The notes beneath the pieces are model-generated. The model ran no database searches. It was given only the letters and a program-made list of their open reading frames with translations, and was not told where the DNA came from. The position numbers were made by a program, and so were the translations under genes. This document shows positions 9,792 to 18,918 of a stretch of DNA of 64,000 nucleotides, piece after piece (position 1 is the stretch's first letter; each line of letters opens with the position of its first letter). This stretch comes from Clostridiaceae bacterium BL-3 (GTDB lineage: Bacteria > Bacillota > Clostridia > Clostridiales > Clostridiaceae): positions 1,240,001-1,304,000 of the forward strand of contig CADDXC010000001.1 in the NCBI GenBank assembly GCA_902809985.1, given 5' to 3'.

Positions 9792-10004
9792 CTTCCTAAT
9801 ACGGCAAAAATACATTTTCTAAGTCCCCATAATGTATCTTATGCCTTCTTCCATTTTTAACATTGTACTTTAAATTAAAATACAAGTTCTCAAAAGCATT
9901 ACAATTTTTATTAATATTTAGTAAAAATATTATCACAATTTACTACAGTATGCAAGTTATATATAAATATATTTCATTTTAATGTATATTTTTTGTAATT
10001 GGTA

Positions 10005-10940
10005 TTATGAATTTTCCAAAAAATACAAAAGCAATTCTCCCCGTTTATTTTGCACATTTTTTAAAACATCTGATGGCCAATTATAAAACCCTTTTCCACT
10101 TTTACATCCCAATTCTCCAATTTCAACTTTGTTTTTAAGCAAATGAGATGGTTCAGTTGAACTGCAGAGATCCTTAAGCAAATATGCAGATACGGAATTT
10201 ATTACATCAAGCCCTGCTAGATCAGCAGTACGTATTGGACCTGTAATTGGCAATCTTCTCCCCAATCCATACTCAATAGCTTTATCAACTTCTTCAGGCC
10301 TAGCCCAACCCTGTTCCACTATAAATAAAGCTTCCCTCAATAAAGCATGTTGAAGTCTATTTCCGATAAATCCCAGACATTCTTTTTCCATAGGAATGGC
10401 CTTATTGCCTATGAACTCAACCCATTCAATAGTCCTAACAATTGTTTCCTTTGATGTTTTTTTACCAGGTACTACTTCCACAAGCGGAATCAATTGAGGG
10501 GGGTTCCAAAAATGCGCGACCACTATTCTTTCAGGATGTACTGTATATTTAGCTATATCTGTTGGTAAAAGTCCAGATGTACAAGTTGCTAAAATTACAT
10601 TTGAGGGGCATATTTCATCTAAGACTTTAAAAAAATACTGTTTCAATTTTATATTTTCGGCTAAACACTCAATTATCAGATCAGCATTTTGAGCTGCTTT
10701 TTGAATTGTTTTAACTCCCCTTATGTCATTTATAATTTTTTTACACTGCATTTCTGATAATTTCCCTTCGTTTTTCCAAAAATTTAAACTTGATTCTATA
10801 TTTTTGAATCCTCTGTATAAACTCATGTCAGATCTGCCATAAATGGTTACTTTAAGTCCAGCTGTGGCACAAAGCAATGCTATGCCAGGTCCCATGGTTC
10901 CAGTACCTAATACAGACACTTTTTTAATATTCATATTCAT
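10005..10940 (-). CDS. 3-hydroxyacyl-CoA dehydrogenase family protein
   Basis: NAD-dependent dehydrogenase of the 3-hydroxybutyryl-CoA/L-gulonate dehydrogenase (lambda-crystallin) type. The Rossmann motif VSVLGTGTMGPGIALLCATAG starts about residue 6, the substrate domain shows AHFWNPPQLIPLVEVVPG with the catalytic His, and about 312 residues fits the family. The frame extends 18 residues upstream, but AAAGGA precedes the ATG chosen here (ATGAATATG). It is the last gene of the heterocycle-catabolism cluster, 69 bp after the carbamate kinase. The true substrate is unknown: a hydroxyacyl-CoA, or a free hydroxy acid such as a ureido-hydroxy acid. Confidence 0.75.
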   Translation of the reverse strand: MNMNIKKVSVLGTGTMGPGIALLCATAGLKVTIYGRSDMSLYRGFKNIESSLNFWKNEGKLSEMQCKKIINDIRGVKTIQKAAQNADLIIECLAENIKLKQYFFKVLDEICPSNVILATCTSGLLPTDIAKYTVHPERIVVAHFWNPPQLIPLVEVVPGKKTSKETIVRTIEWVEFIGNKAIPMEKECLGFIGNRLQHALLREALFIVEQGWARPEEVDKAIEYGLGRRLPITGPIRTADLAGLDVINSVSAYLLKDLCSSTEPSHLLKNKVEIGELGCKSGKGFYNWPSDVLKNVQNKRGELLLYFLENS

Positions 10941-11009
10941 CATCATTCCTTTCAACATAGTTTTATTTGAACATGGAGAACCAAAAACATGCATATCAAA
11001 AACATTGAA

Positions 11010-11963
11010 TTAAATATCACTTATTACCGTACCAGTGTTGCCGCATAATGCTTCCTTAAGTTTTTCAAGAGATGTTATTATAGCTCTTTTCCCCCTTTTT
11101 GACTCTGCAAACATGACAGCCGCCTTTACCTTAGGCAGCATTGAACCTGGTGCAAACTGTCCTTCTTTCATATATCTACAGGCATCTTGAACACTCATTG
11201 CCGATATATTTTTCTGGTTTTTTTTATTGAAATTTATCGCAACTTTCTCAACAGCAGTTAATATAAGCAGTATATCTGCATCAATTATTTCAGCTACCTT
11301 CTCTGATGCATAATCCTTATCAATCACTGCAGCAACCCCCTCAAGACTGGTGTCATCTTTCTCAATCACAGGAATCCCTCCACCACCTACAGTGATTACG
11401 ATATGCCCTGCACTAACAAGCGTTTTAATTACTTCTTCCTCTACAATAGTTTTTGGAAGCGGAGAGGGTACAACCCTTCTCCATCCCCTTCCCGCATCCT
11501 CTTTCATCAAATAATTCATTTTGGGCATCATTATTTCAGCCTGTTTTTGTGTAAAAAATGAACCTATAGGTTTTGTCGGGTTCTTAAATGCTTCATCATC
11601 TTTATCTACAATCACCTGGGTAATTACTGTTGCTACCTGATTGCTCATTCCCCTTCTCTTTAATTCCTTTTTCAGTGCCTGCTGAAGATGGTAGCCAATA
11701 TATCCCTGACTCATAGCTCCACATTCCTGAAAGGGCATTACACCTTTTGACCTATCAGCTAAAGCTGCAATTTCATAAGTTGCAATAATCTGACCTATCT
11801 GAGGACCATTTCCGTGAGTAACAACAATTTCATTGCCCTCTTCAACAAGATCTACAATGGATTTTGCCGTCTTATAACAGGCTTTAAGCTGAGATTCTGC
11901 TGAATTATCCTTAGGATCTGCCTGAAGTGCATTCCCTCCTAAAGCTACCACTATCCTTGACAT
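11010..11963 (-). CDS. arcC: carbamate kinase
   Basis: Converts carbamoyl phosphate plus ADP to ATP, CO2 and ammonia. Amino acid kinase fold with VVALGGNALQ at the N-terminus, VTHGNGPQIG, and the C-terminal APGSMLPKVKAA; 317 residues is typical. Start: GGAGG lies 7 bases before the ATG of MSRIVV; an upstream in-frame ATG would add 7 residues. The position behind a permease and XDH genes, with FdrA/DUF1116/DUF2877 genes in the same cluster, suggests it takes carbamoyl phosphate from that carbamoyltransferase, like the catabolic kinase of E. coli allantoin use, rather than from arginine deiminase (no arcA/arcB nearby). Confidence 0.92.
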   Translation of the reverse strand: MSRIVVALGGNALQADPKDNSAESQLKACYKTAKSIVDLVEEGNEIVVTHGNGPQIGQIIATYEIAALADRSKGVMPFQECGAMSQGYIGYHLQQALKKELKRRGMSNQVATVITQVIVDKDDEAFKNPTKPIGSFFTQKQAEIMMPKMNYLMKEDAGRGWRRVVPSPLPKTIVEEEVIKTLVSAGHIVITVGGGGIPVIEKDDTSLEGVAAVIDKDYASEKVAEIIDADILLILTAVEKVAINFNKKNQKNISAMSVQDACRYMKEGQFAPGSMLPKVKAAVMFAESKRGKRAIITSLEKLKEALCGNTGTVISDI

Positions 11964-12000
11964 ACAAGATTCCTCCATTTTCATTATTTAATTCAATTCC

Positions 12001-13332
12001 CTAAACTTCAATATGAACATCAGAAGTCGTTATATCAGATTTTATTTCATATTTTTCATTCATTATTCCAAGCTTGCCCAATACATAGAAAATGATTGAC
12101 AGTATAACTCCGACAACAGCTGCAAATGCCATTCCCTTTAACTGCACTGTTCCAATATTTACACTGGCTCCGCTTACACCAACTACAAAAGTAATTGCGC
12201 CTAAAACCATGTTGTAGTTTATGCTGAAATCAACCTTTGATTCTACAAACATTCTAATACCTTGAACTGCTATTATCCCATACAGCAGCATAGTGATTCC
12301 GCCCATAACAGGTTCTGGAATAGCCTGTATTGCAGCTGCTATTTTACCTATGCATGAAAATATTATTGCAAACATGGCAGCTCCCCTTATTACCCATACA
12401 GAATAAACCCGCGTAATTGCCATTACGCCTATATTTTCTCCATAAGTGGTATTTGGTGTTGAACCTGTAAACCCTGAAATAACATTACTAATACCATCTC
12501 CAAGAAGTGAACGGTAAAGTCCGGGATCCACCAGTAAATTTGAGCCAGTTATCTTGCCGGTGACTATCAGATGGCTTATGTGTTCTGCAAACACAACTAT
12601 ACAGGCGGGAGCGATTATAAAAATTGCACTCCAGTCAAATACGGGAGCCTGAAACTTAGGAAGTGAAAACCAATTTGCATCTGCAATGATCTTTGTATCC
12701 ACCATTCCCATAATAAAGGCAAGAATATAGCCTGAAACTACAGCAATTAAAATCGGTATAACCTGTGCAAATCCTCTGAATATAACGGAGCCAAATATTC
12801 CTACCGCCAGAGTGAATAGAGCTACAAAAATGACTTTTGGATCAGCTACATAAGGTTGAACAACTTTTCCTACTGCCGTAGCAGCAGGAGCAAGACCTGA
12901 TTGAATTGCTGCATTTGGAGCAAGCTCAAGCCCAATTACTGCAACAACTGCACCCATAACAGCAGGAGGCATGACAACGTCAATCCACTTTATTCCAAAC
13001 TTTTTTACAATATAGGACATCAATATGAAAAACAGTCCAAAGAAAATGAATCCTGATTGTGCATGACTGAAACCACCAAAAGATGTGATAATTAAAATAG
13101 TAGGTGATATGAACGCAAAACTTGAGCCTAAATATGCTGGAATTCCACCTTTGGTTACGTAGGAGTAAATCAATGTACCAATACCATTCATCAAAAGACA
13201 GATTGCAGGGTTTACTCCAAGAATTAGCGGTACAAGAATGGTAGCACCAAACATAGCCGTCAGATGTTGAAAACTAAGTGGTATAGTTTCAACAATGGGT
13301 AGTTTCTCATGAATTCCTACAACACGTTTCAT
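12001..13332 (-). CDS. uracil/xanthine permease, NCS2 family
   Basis: Integral membrane nucleobase transporter of 443 residues with many hydrophobic segments. The N-terminus (LPIVETIPLSFQHLTAMFGA) and GGIPAYLGSSFAFISP match the UraA/PyrP branch, and the conserved glutamates are in VIGLELAP and VVFAEHISH, with GSTPNTTYGENIG following. UraA-like sequence suggests uracil or a related pyrimidine/purine. It lies 18 bp after the molybdenum hydroxylase large subunit, implying import of that enzyme's substrate. Confidence 0.9.
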   Translation of the reverse strand: MKRVVGIHEKLPIVETIPLSFQHLTAMFGATILVPLILGVNPAICLLMNGIGTLIYSYVTKGGIPAYLGSSFAFISPTILIITSFGGFSHAQSGFIFFGLFFILMSYIVKKFGIKWIDVVMPPAVMGAVVAVIGLELAPNAAIQSGLAPAATAVGKVVQPYVADPKVIFVALFTLAVGIFGSVIFRGFAQVIPILIAVVSGYILAFIMGMVDTKIIADANWFSLPKFQAPVFDWSAIFIIAPACIVVFAEHISHLIVTGKITGSNLLVDPGLYRSLLGDGISNVISGFTGSTPNTTYGENIGVMAITRVYSVWVIRGAAMFAIIFSCIGKIAAAIQAIPEPVMGGITMLLYGIIAVQGIRMFVESKVDFSINYNMVLGAITFVVGVSGASVNIGTVQLKGMAFAAVVGVILSIIFYVLGKLGIMNEKYEIKSDITTSDVHIEV

Positions 13333-13349
13333 AAATTTTATTCTCCTCC

Positions 13350-15695
13350 TTAAATAATTTTATTTAACGCCTCGTATACTTTATCTGCTGAAAAAGGCGT
13401 TTCAAAAAGATCAACTCCTGTTGCATCCGCAATCGCATTTCCAATGGCAGAGGTTACTGAGATCATAGGGTGTTCTGCGCAACCTCTAGCACCATAAGGC
13501 CCATCAAGCTGCGGCGTCTCTATAAAATGTACTTTAACAAGTTCAGGCAAATCCTTCATTGTAGGTATTTTGTAATCTACAAAACTCCTGGTCAAAAGTC
13601 TGCCTTGAGAATCATATTTGAGGGTTTCGGATAAAGCTGTACCTATTCCCTGAACAATCCCGCCAACTACCTGCCCTTTTACCAGCATTTTATTTATAAT
13701 GTGCCCAAGATCTATAGCGGTTATTACTTTTAAAATCTTTATATCCCCGGTATTAGAATCCACTTCTATTTCAAAGGCATGTGCACCATATGTCCAATCA
13801 AGAGCCGGCCTGCCCTGACCAGTATCTTTATCAAGAATTGTCAATCCCTGTGCTATATATTTACCCCTGCCTATAAGTGGACCACCTATGCCATTCCCAT
13901 TTGGATAAGTATAGCCTACTGCTATTTCTTTATAAGACACTTTATTTTCTGGAAACTGCTTTACATACACACATTCATCACCAAGTGCAAGATCCCTTTT
14001 CGAAGCACGAAGAACAATCGCTCCTACATCAAAAATTTGCTCTTCAATATCATCACAAGCTTGAAGTACAGCATTTCCTCCCAATATGGTCATTCTGCTT
14101 GCCACAGTTTGCCAATCATAGGTTGCTGAGTCCGTATTTGTTTTAAACACTGCATGAACTTTTTCTATCGGCACATGCAATCTTTGGGCTATCATCTGAC
14201 TCATAGCTGTATATGCACCCTGGCCCATATCTATTCCAGCCACATTAAACCTAACGGAACCATCTTCATTCATCTGAATCAAAGCGGAAGTAGCTGCATT
14301 ACTTGGCATGGCAGGTGCCTTATGAAGTACTGCTATACCTTTGCCCCTATATATACCAGTTTTCTTCTCAAATGCTTTTTCGGCTTCCGTCTTACTCCTT
14401 CCCCATTCTATATCCTCAGCAACAGTTTTTAAACATTTGATAACGTTTCCAGATTGTTCATAAATAGGTTCTCCTGTTATGGTTTTAGAGCCAGGTCTTA
14501 ACAGATTTTTCAATCTAAATTCCAATGAGTCCATTTTCAATTTTTTTGCTACAAGCTCCATCTGACGTTCTATTGCCCAAAAAATTTCAGCATGCCCAAA
14601 TCCCCTATAAGCTGTACCAAAAATATGATTTGTATAAACAGTATAAGAATCAAGTTTAACATTTTCTATTTCATAAGGACCTGCACCCGAATACCCAGTT
14701 GCCCTTGTTATATTTACTCCATAATCTGCATATGCTCCTGCATCCCATAAATATTCAATTTCTTCAGCTACAATTTTGCCATTTTTCTTAACACCTGTTC
14801 TGAGCTTTGCAGTAAGACCCTGCCTGCAGGGAAGAGTCGATATTTCTTCTTCTCTCGTTGCAACAAATTTCACCGGTTTCCCTTTAGCAGCCTTTGAAAG
14901 AAGTGCAACCAGTGGTTCCAGATGAATACCTGCTTTGCCTCCAAAACCTCCTCCTACATAAGGTACGGTAACATCGATATTTTGAATTGGAATTCCCAGT
15001 GCCACACTGAACAGATTGCGAAGCGTATATGGGGATTGAGCACTACTCCAAATCTTTATTTTATCTCCAGTTCCCCATCTTGCTATAACCGCATGTGTTT
15101 CAAGGGGAACATGCAAAATCTGCGGAACTTTAAATTTATTTTCAACTATCAGATCTGATTCATCAAACCCCTTTTCAATATTTCCCTTTCTGAGCTTAAA
15201 ATGATTTGCTATATTTGTATCAGCTTCCGGGAAAAACACATCCGGAATTGTCCTATAATTTTTTAGATCCGGGTGAATCAATATGGAACCGGGCTTTACG
15301 GCTTCTTCTACATCAAGCATTACTGGCAAAGACTCATATTCAACTTCAATGAGATTCACAGCTTTTTCAGCAATATCCAAACTCACAGCTGCAACGGCCG
15401 CAACAGCTTCTCCAAAGTATCTCACTTTATCTACTGCCAAAATAGATTTATCTACAATATAGATTCCAAGCTTTTGATAAGCTTGTTTGCCAGTCAACAC
15501 TGCTTTTACCCCCGGTAAACTTCTTGCCCTGCTCACATCAATGTTTTTAATCAATGCATGGGCATAGGGGCTGGTTTTGAGCTTAGCATACAACATGCCT
15601 TTGGAGCTCATATCCTGTACATACTGCGCTTCCCCTGTAACTTTTTCGATACCATCTACTCTGGGTATACTATTCCCCACATAATTGAAATTCAT
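13350..15695 (-). CDS. xdhA: xanthine dehydrogenase-type molybdenum hydroxylase, Mo-binding subunit
   Basis: Large subunit (781 residues) of a three-part molybdopterin hydroxylase that adds oxygen from water to an N-heterocycle. Mo-cofactor binding regions are recognisable: VPYVGGGFGGKAGIHLEP, GTAYRGFGHAEIFWAIE, VAGIDMGQGAYTAMSQM, and the C-terminal GPYGARGCAEHPMISV, where the catalytic glutamate is expected (AEHP). The start follows a short AAT-rich gap just 2 bp after the Fe-S subunit stop. The substrate is not fixed by sequence; the neighbouring nucleobase permease argues for a purine or pyrimidine. Confidence 0.9.
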   Translation of the reverse strand: MNFNYVGNSIPRVDGIEKVTGEAQYVQDMSSKGMLYAKLKTSPYAHALIKNIDVSRARSLPGVKAVLTGKQAYQKLGIYIVDKSILAVDKVRYFGEAVAAVAAVSLDIAEKAVNLIEVEYESLPVMLDVEEAVKPGSILIHPDLKNYRTIPDVFFPEADTNIANHFKLRKGNIEKGFDESDLIVENKFKVPQILHVPLETHAVIARWGTGDKIKIWSSAQSPYTLRNLFSVALGIPIQNIDVTVPYVGGGFGGKAGIHLEPLVALLSKAAKGKPVKFVATREEEISTLPCRQGLTAKLRTGVKKNGKIVAEEIEYLWDAGAYADYGVNITRATGYSGAGPYEIENVKLDSYTVYTNHIFGTAYRGFGHAEIFWAIERQMELVAKKLKMDSLEFRLKNLLRPGSKTITGEPIYEQSGNVIKCLKTVAEDIEWGRSKTEAEKAFEKKTGIYRGKGIAVLHKAPAMPSNAATSALIQMNEDGSVRFNVAGIDMGQGAYTAMSQMIAQRLHVPIEKVHAVFKTNTDSATYDWQTVASRMTILGGNAVLQACDDIEEQIFDVGAIVLRASKRDLALGDECVYVKQFPENKVSYKEIAVGYTYPNGNGIGGPLIGRGKYIAQGLTILDKDTGQGRPALDWTYGAHAFEIEVDSNTGDIKILKVITAIDLGHIINKMLVKGQVVGGIVQGIGTALSETLKYDSQGRLLTRSFVDYKIPTMKDLPELVKVHFIETPQLDGPYGARGCAEHPMISVTSAIGNAIADATGVDLFETPFSADKVYEALNKII

Positions 15696-15697
15696 AA

Positions 15698-16162
15698 TTA
15701 TTCACCTTCCCCTGCAGCAGCTTCGACAGACTCTATGATGTCCTCATATCCGGTGCACCTGCACAGATTTCCCTGTAACGCTTCTTTTATCTCATCTCTG
15801 CTGGGATGTGGGTTTTTCATAAGCAGTGCTTTGGCCGACATAATCATCCCAGGAGTACAGAATCCGCACTGAAGACCATTATGCTTTATAAAAGATTTTT
15901 GTAATTTTGATAACTCTCCAGATTTTGCTTCACCTTCAATGGTTTGGACTTCTCCTTCCGCAGCTTCCAGTGCCATAACACAACAGGAATTTACGGCTTT
16001 ACCATTCAAAATAACCGTACATGCACCACATTCACCTGCACCACAACCTTCCTTAGTACCTGTAAGCCCTAATTTTTCACGCAAAAACCAAAGCAGAGTA
16101 CTATTTGACGGCACTTCTTCAAAAACCTCATCTTCATTTACATACAAATGCAATTTCTCCAT
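15698..16162 (-). CDS. xdhC: xanthine dehydrogenase-type 2Fe-2S subunit
   Basis: Electron transfer subunit with two [2Fe-2S] clusters, 154 residues. The plant-ferredoxin cluster is GCGAGECGACTVILNGKAV with a later SCC, and the second cluster is CGFCTPGM...NLCRCTGYEDI. The order FAD subunit, Fe-S subunit, Mo subunit with gaps of 2-4 bp shows a tight operon. Symbol follows the E. coli convention; other groups use different letters. Confidence 0.93.
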   Translation of the reverse strand: MEKLHLYVNEDEVFEEVPSNSTLLWFLREKLGLTGTKEGCGAGECGACTVILNGKAVNSCCVMALEAAEGEVQTIEGEAKSGELSKLQKSFIKHNGLQCGFCTPGMIMSAKALLMKNPHPSRDEIKEALQGNLCRCTGYEDIIESVEAAAGEGE

Positions 16163-16166
16163 ATAA

Positions 16167-17003
16167 TTATCTTCCCCCCTTCAGTTCATCAACTATTTTA
16201 CAGGTTAAGTATCGAGCCATTGCAATTCTGTACTCCTTAGTAGCTCTTACATCACCAATGGGCTTAATTCTGTTTATGACAGCCTCTGCTATTTTATTTC
16301 TGTATTCTGTAAAATTTGATACTTTAAAATTTTCTGTATATTCTATCAAAACTGGTGTAATTGCCACTGCACCAAGAGACAATTTTAAATTTCCATCTTT
16401 CCTCAAATAACCTGCTGCACTTATCTGTGAAAGATCGTGACCTTTTATTCTTGACCTTTTAATAAATCTGCCCTTTCCCTGAATTGGTGGATAAATTACT
16501 TTGACAACCATCTCATTTTCTTTTAAAACATTTTTCTTTACTCCTGTAAAAAAGTCTTTTAGCAATACCTCTCTATGTCCATTTACTGATGATATACAGG
16601 CTCTTCCTTCAAGTACAAGTGAGGCTGGAAGCATATCCCCTCCTGGTGATGAATTGCATATATTTCCAACTAATGTCGCTCTATTCCTAATCAGTGTATT
16701 CGCAAGAACTTTAGCTGCATCAATTAATATTTGATAATCTGAACTCATGTCATGACAATCTATAATTTCATTTAGCGTCACCGCAGAACCTATGGTAAGT
16801 CCGATTCCACCATTGTAGGAGATACTATGAAGTTCTTCAATCCCCTTAATATCAACAAGATACTTGCAATGGATAGAATTATTTCTCAATACGATTATTA
16901 CATCCGTTCCTCCAGCTAGAATTTTTGCCTCACTTCCATACATATTCATCAATTTTAAAACCTGTTGTAAAGTCTCAGGTCTAATGTATTGAAAATCCTG
17001 CAA
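16167..17003 (-). CDS. xdhB: xanthine dehydrogenase-type FAD-binding subunit
   Basis: FAD subunit of the molybdenum hydroxylase, 278 residues; takes electrons from the Fe-S subunit to NAD or another acceptor. FAD contacts are visible in EAKILAGGTDVIIVLRNN (about 26-43) and ATLVGNICNSSPGGDMLP. The start is a TTG behind GGGGGGA, giving MQDFQYIRPETLQQ, which aligns with the family. It is the first gene of xdhBCA, 164 bp downstream of a repeat and a long hairpin. Confidence 0.92.
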   Translation of the reverse strand: MQDFQYIRPETLQQVLKLMNMYGSEAKILAGGTDVIIVLRNNSIHCKYLVDIKGIEELHSISYNGGIGLTIGSAVTLNEIIDCHDMSSDYQILIDAAKVLANTLIRNRATLVGNICNSSPGGDMLPASLVLEGRACISSVNGHREVLLKDFFTGVKKNVLKENEMVVKVIYPPIQGKGRFIKRSRIKGHDLSQISAAGYLRKDGNLKLSLGAVAITPVLIEYTENFKVSNFTEYRNKIAEAVINRIKPIGDVRATKEYRIAMARYLTCKIVDELKGGR

Positions 17004-17036
17004 TTAAATCCCCCCAATCAATATGAATGTATATTT

Positions 17037-17097
17037 AATGCCCCTAAAGCATTTTATAATTACAATCAATCATACAACCTGCATCTTTAGGGGCATT
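17037..17097 (-). promoter_or_regulatory. perfect 13-bp hairpin upstream of xdhB
   Basis: AATGCCCCTAAAG (17037-17049) and CTTTAGGGGCATT (17085-17097) pair perfectly around a 35-base loop, 34 bp before the xdhB start. There is no T run, so it is not a terminator. It may be an operator or an RNA element controlling the xdh genes. I do not recognise a molybdenum-cofactor or purine riboswitch here. Confidence 0.55.
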
Positions 17098-17127
17098 TCA
17101 CAAATCCTACATAACTCTTATCAACAT

Positions 17128-17374
17128 TTTATCCGAACGCTACCATTGCTAATACTCCAAACGCACTCTGTGAAAGCGACTGTCACCAAATCAAAGATTT
17201 GGGACATCTGCTTTTCTTAAAGTGGGAGATAAGCACTGCTACGCGCCTGGATAAGTTCTTCACCTAAAGGATAACGTATTCTAAGTGCTGAAGACACTAA
17301 GAATACTGTTAATAAGGTTCAGGTGAAGGAAAGTATTCCTCATTAGCAAACTCCACCTGATCCTAAGAATCACT
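17128..17374 (-). repeat. dispersed repeat, copy A (longest)
   Basis: Non-coding element whose minus-strand reading starts AGTGATTCTTAGGATCAGG, contains GTAGCAGTGCTTATCTCCCA, and ends GTAGCGTTCGGATAAAA. The same blocks recur at 42240-42390 and, in part, at 50306-50330. Inside it are inverted repeats (AGGTTCAGGTG/CACCTGATCCT; TTCT-AGTG/CACT-AGAA) and a roughly 50-bp insertion absent from copy B that carries CCAAATC-TTT-GATTTGG. It abuts the stop codon of the DUF35 gene. It is probably a non-autonomous mobile element remnant; the family is not identified. Confidence 0.7.
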
Positions 17375-17716
17375 TTATTTAGCTTCTTTAAAAATAAATC
17401 CACAACAATTTTTATTGACACTCTCTTTAACAACTCCCACAGTTGAAATAAGTTTCATGCCAATTACAGGATTTCCAACCTCCAATTGGCCTGTCACCTT
17501 AAGTCCATTTTTAAATTCAGCAACTCCAAAATACAAATAGGGCTTCATATAACCTTCTGGAAGGTTGTATACTTTTGTATAGGTCAAAAGTTTTGCATCT
17601 CCCTCAAGGGGTATCTTCTCAAATGTTCTGTTACCACACTTTTTGCATACATAATGCTTAGGATGGTGGAGTTTTCCACATGCTGTGCATCTGTAGGCAT
17701 ACATTTTTTCACCCAT
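17375..17716 (-). CDS. DUF35 Zn-ribbon/OB-fold protein
   Basis: Small (113 residues) acyl-CoA-associated OB-fold protein. The rubredoxin-like Zn ribbon is CTACGKLHHPKHYVCKKCG (about residues 10-28), followed by a beta-rich OB fold. Proteins of this family form complexes with SCP2-type thiolases and similar enzymes and channel acyl-CoA intermediates. Here the thiolase-like gene ends 3 bp upstream, so the two almost certainly work together. AAGGAGGGGGAG precedes the ATG. Its stop codon touches repeat copy A. Confidence 0.88.
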   Translation of the reverse strand: MGEKMYAYRCTACGKLHHPKHYVCKKCGNRTFEKIPLEGDAKLLTYTKVYNLPEGYMKPYLYFGVAEFKNGLKVTGQLEVGNPVIGMKLISTVGVVKESVNKNCCGFIFKEAK

Positions 17717-17718
17717 AA

Positions 17719-18918
17719 TTACTCCCCCTCCTTTGTCACTATAGTAGCCACAACATTATTTCCAAAACCGCCAAAATTTACTGCAAGTCCTGTCTTCGCA
17801 CCTTTTACCTGACGTCCATCCGCTTCACCCCTCAGTTGTTTAACCAATTCCACAACTTGAGAAACACCTGTAGCTCCAAGTGGGTGTCCTTTAGCCTTTA
17901 ATCCTCCGGAAGTATTAATTGGAATTTTACCATTTATCTTGGTTTCGCCATTTCTGGCCGCAATATGTCCTTCTCCCCTCTTAAAAAATCCAACTTCTTC
18001 AGATTCAACAATTTCTAATATCTGAAATGCATCGTGAAGTTCAGCCACATCAATATCCTCAGGCCCTAAATCCGCCATTTCATAAGCCTTCTGTGCAGCT
18101 AGTCTCACTGCCAGCAGATCTGTAGGCACTTCCCTTTCGGCCATGGCATGTGTATCAGTGGCTTGACCAATTCCAGCAATTTTTACCGGTTTTTTTGCAA
18201 ACCTATCTGACTTATCCATAGCACACAGAAGAACTGCTGCTGCACCATCAGATACTGGACACACTGAATACAATCTGAGTGGAGAGGCCACATATGGATT
18301 TACTATCCCCGCATCTTCATCCTCTGTAATCGCATATAGATTTGGCACCGTATGAATATGGGCTACTGGATTGTGCAGTGCATTTTCGTGATTTTTTACA
18401 GAGACAATGGCCAAATCCTTTTCTGTTATCCCATATTCTTCCATGTATAACCTTGTAAACATCCCTGCAAGCGACGGTAAAGTTATGCCATAATCATATT
18501 CTGCTTCCGGATGAAGCATTGTAGCAACAAAATCAGTGCTCTCCCATCCACTGACAACTCTCATCATCTCTCCACCCACAACTAAAACCGCATCGCACAT
18601 ACCGCTGGCAATTGCCATATATCCCAATTTTATTGCTGAAGCACCTGATGCCGGACCATTCTCAACAGTTTCTGCCATAGCTGGCCTTAAATTCAATGTG
18701 TCTACAAGCGCAGATGCAACACCACATTGCTTGTTTAAAATACCAGCTCCCATTGTAGCTACAAAAACCTGATCTATCCCATGTTCTCCCTCTACAGTTC
18801 TTACCCCGGCATCATCAAGAGCCTGTACTGCTGCCATACACAGCATATCCATAAAGGTTCCCTCAGACATTTTCCCAAACTTTGTATGGCCTACTCCTAC
18901 AATTCCTACTTCTCGCAT
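17719..18918 (-). CDS. thiolase-like protein lacking the usual nucleophilic cysteine
   Basis: Thiolase-fold protein (399 residues) of the SCP2/archaeal thiolase group that pairs with DUF35 proteins. The family hallmarks are the N-terminal VGIVGVGHTKFGK, the repeat-domain GGLKAKGHPLGATGVSQ with the catalytic His, and NFGGFGNN near the end. At the position of the acyl-accepting cysteine (usually N-x-CASG) it reads VENGPASGASAI, with proline encoded by CCG. It may therefore not form an acyl-enzyme in the normal way. It overlaps the upstream GNAT-like gene by 13 bp. Confidence 0.88.
   Translation of the reverse strand: MREVGIVGVGHTKFGKMSEGTFMDMLCMAAVQALDDAGVRTVEGEHGIDQVFVATMGAGILNKQCGVASALVDTLNLRPAMAETVENGPASGASAIKLGYMAIASGMCDAVLVVGGEMMRVVSGWESTDFVATMLHPEAEYDYGITLPSLAGMFTRLYMEEYGITEKDLAIVSVKNHENALHNPVAHIHTVPNLYAITEDEDAGIVNPYVASPLRLYSVCPVSDGAAAVLLCAMDKSDRFAKKPVKIAGIGQATDTHAMAEREVPTDLLAVRLAAQKAYEMADLGPEDIDVAELHDAFQILEIVESEEVGFFKRGEGHIAARNGETKINGKIPINTSGGLKAKGHPLGATGVSQVVELVKQLRGEADGRQVKGAKTGLAVNFGGFGNNVVATIVTKEGE

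Noticed and set aside
13350-15695. Selenocysteine or frameshift in the Mo subunit
   Set aside because: The frame is uninterrupted with all expected motifs, so no recoding is needed.
17000-17020. Sigma-54 promoter before xdhB
   Set aside because: A GG-N10-GC match exists but the GC part is inside the TTG start codon region and the G run is the ribosome site.
16998-17100. Purine or molybdenum-cofactor riboswitch before xdhB
   Set aside because: The expected aptamer pairings and conserved bases were not found; only a simple perfect dyad is seen.
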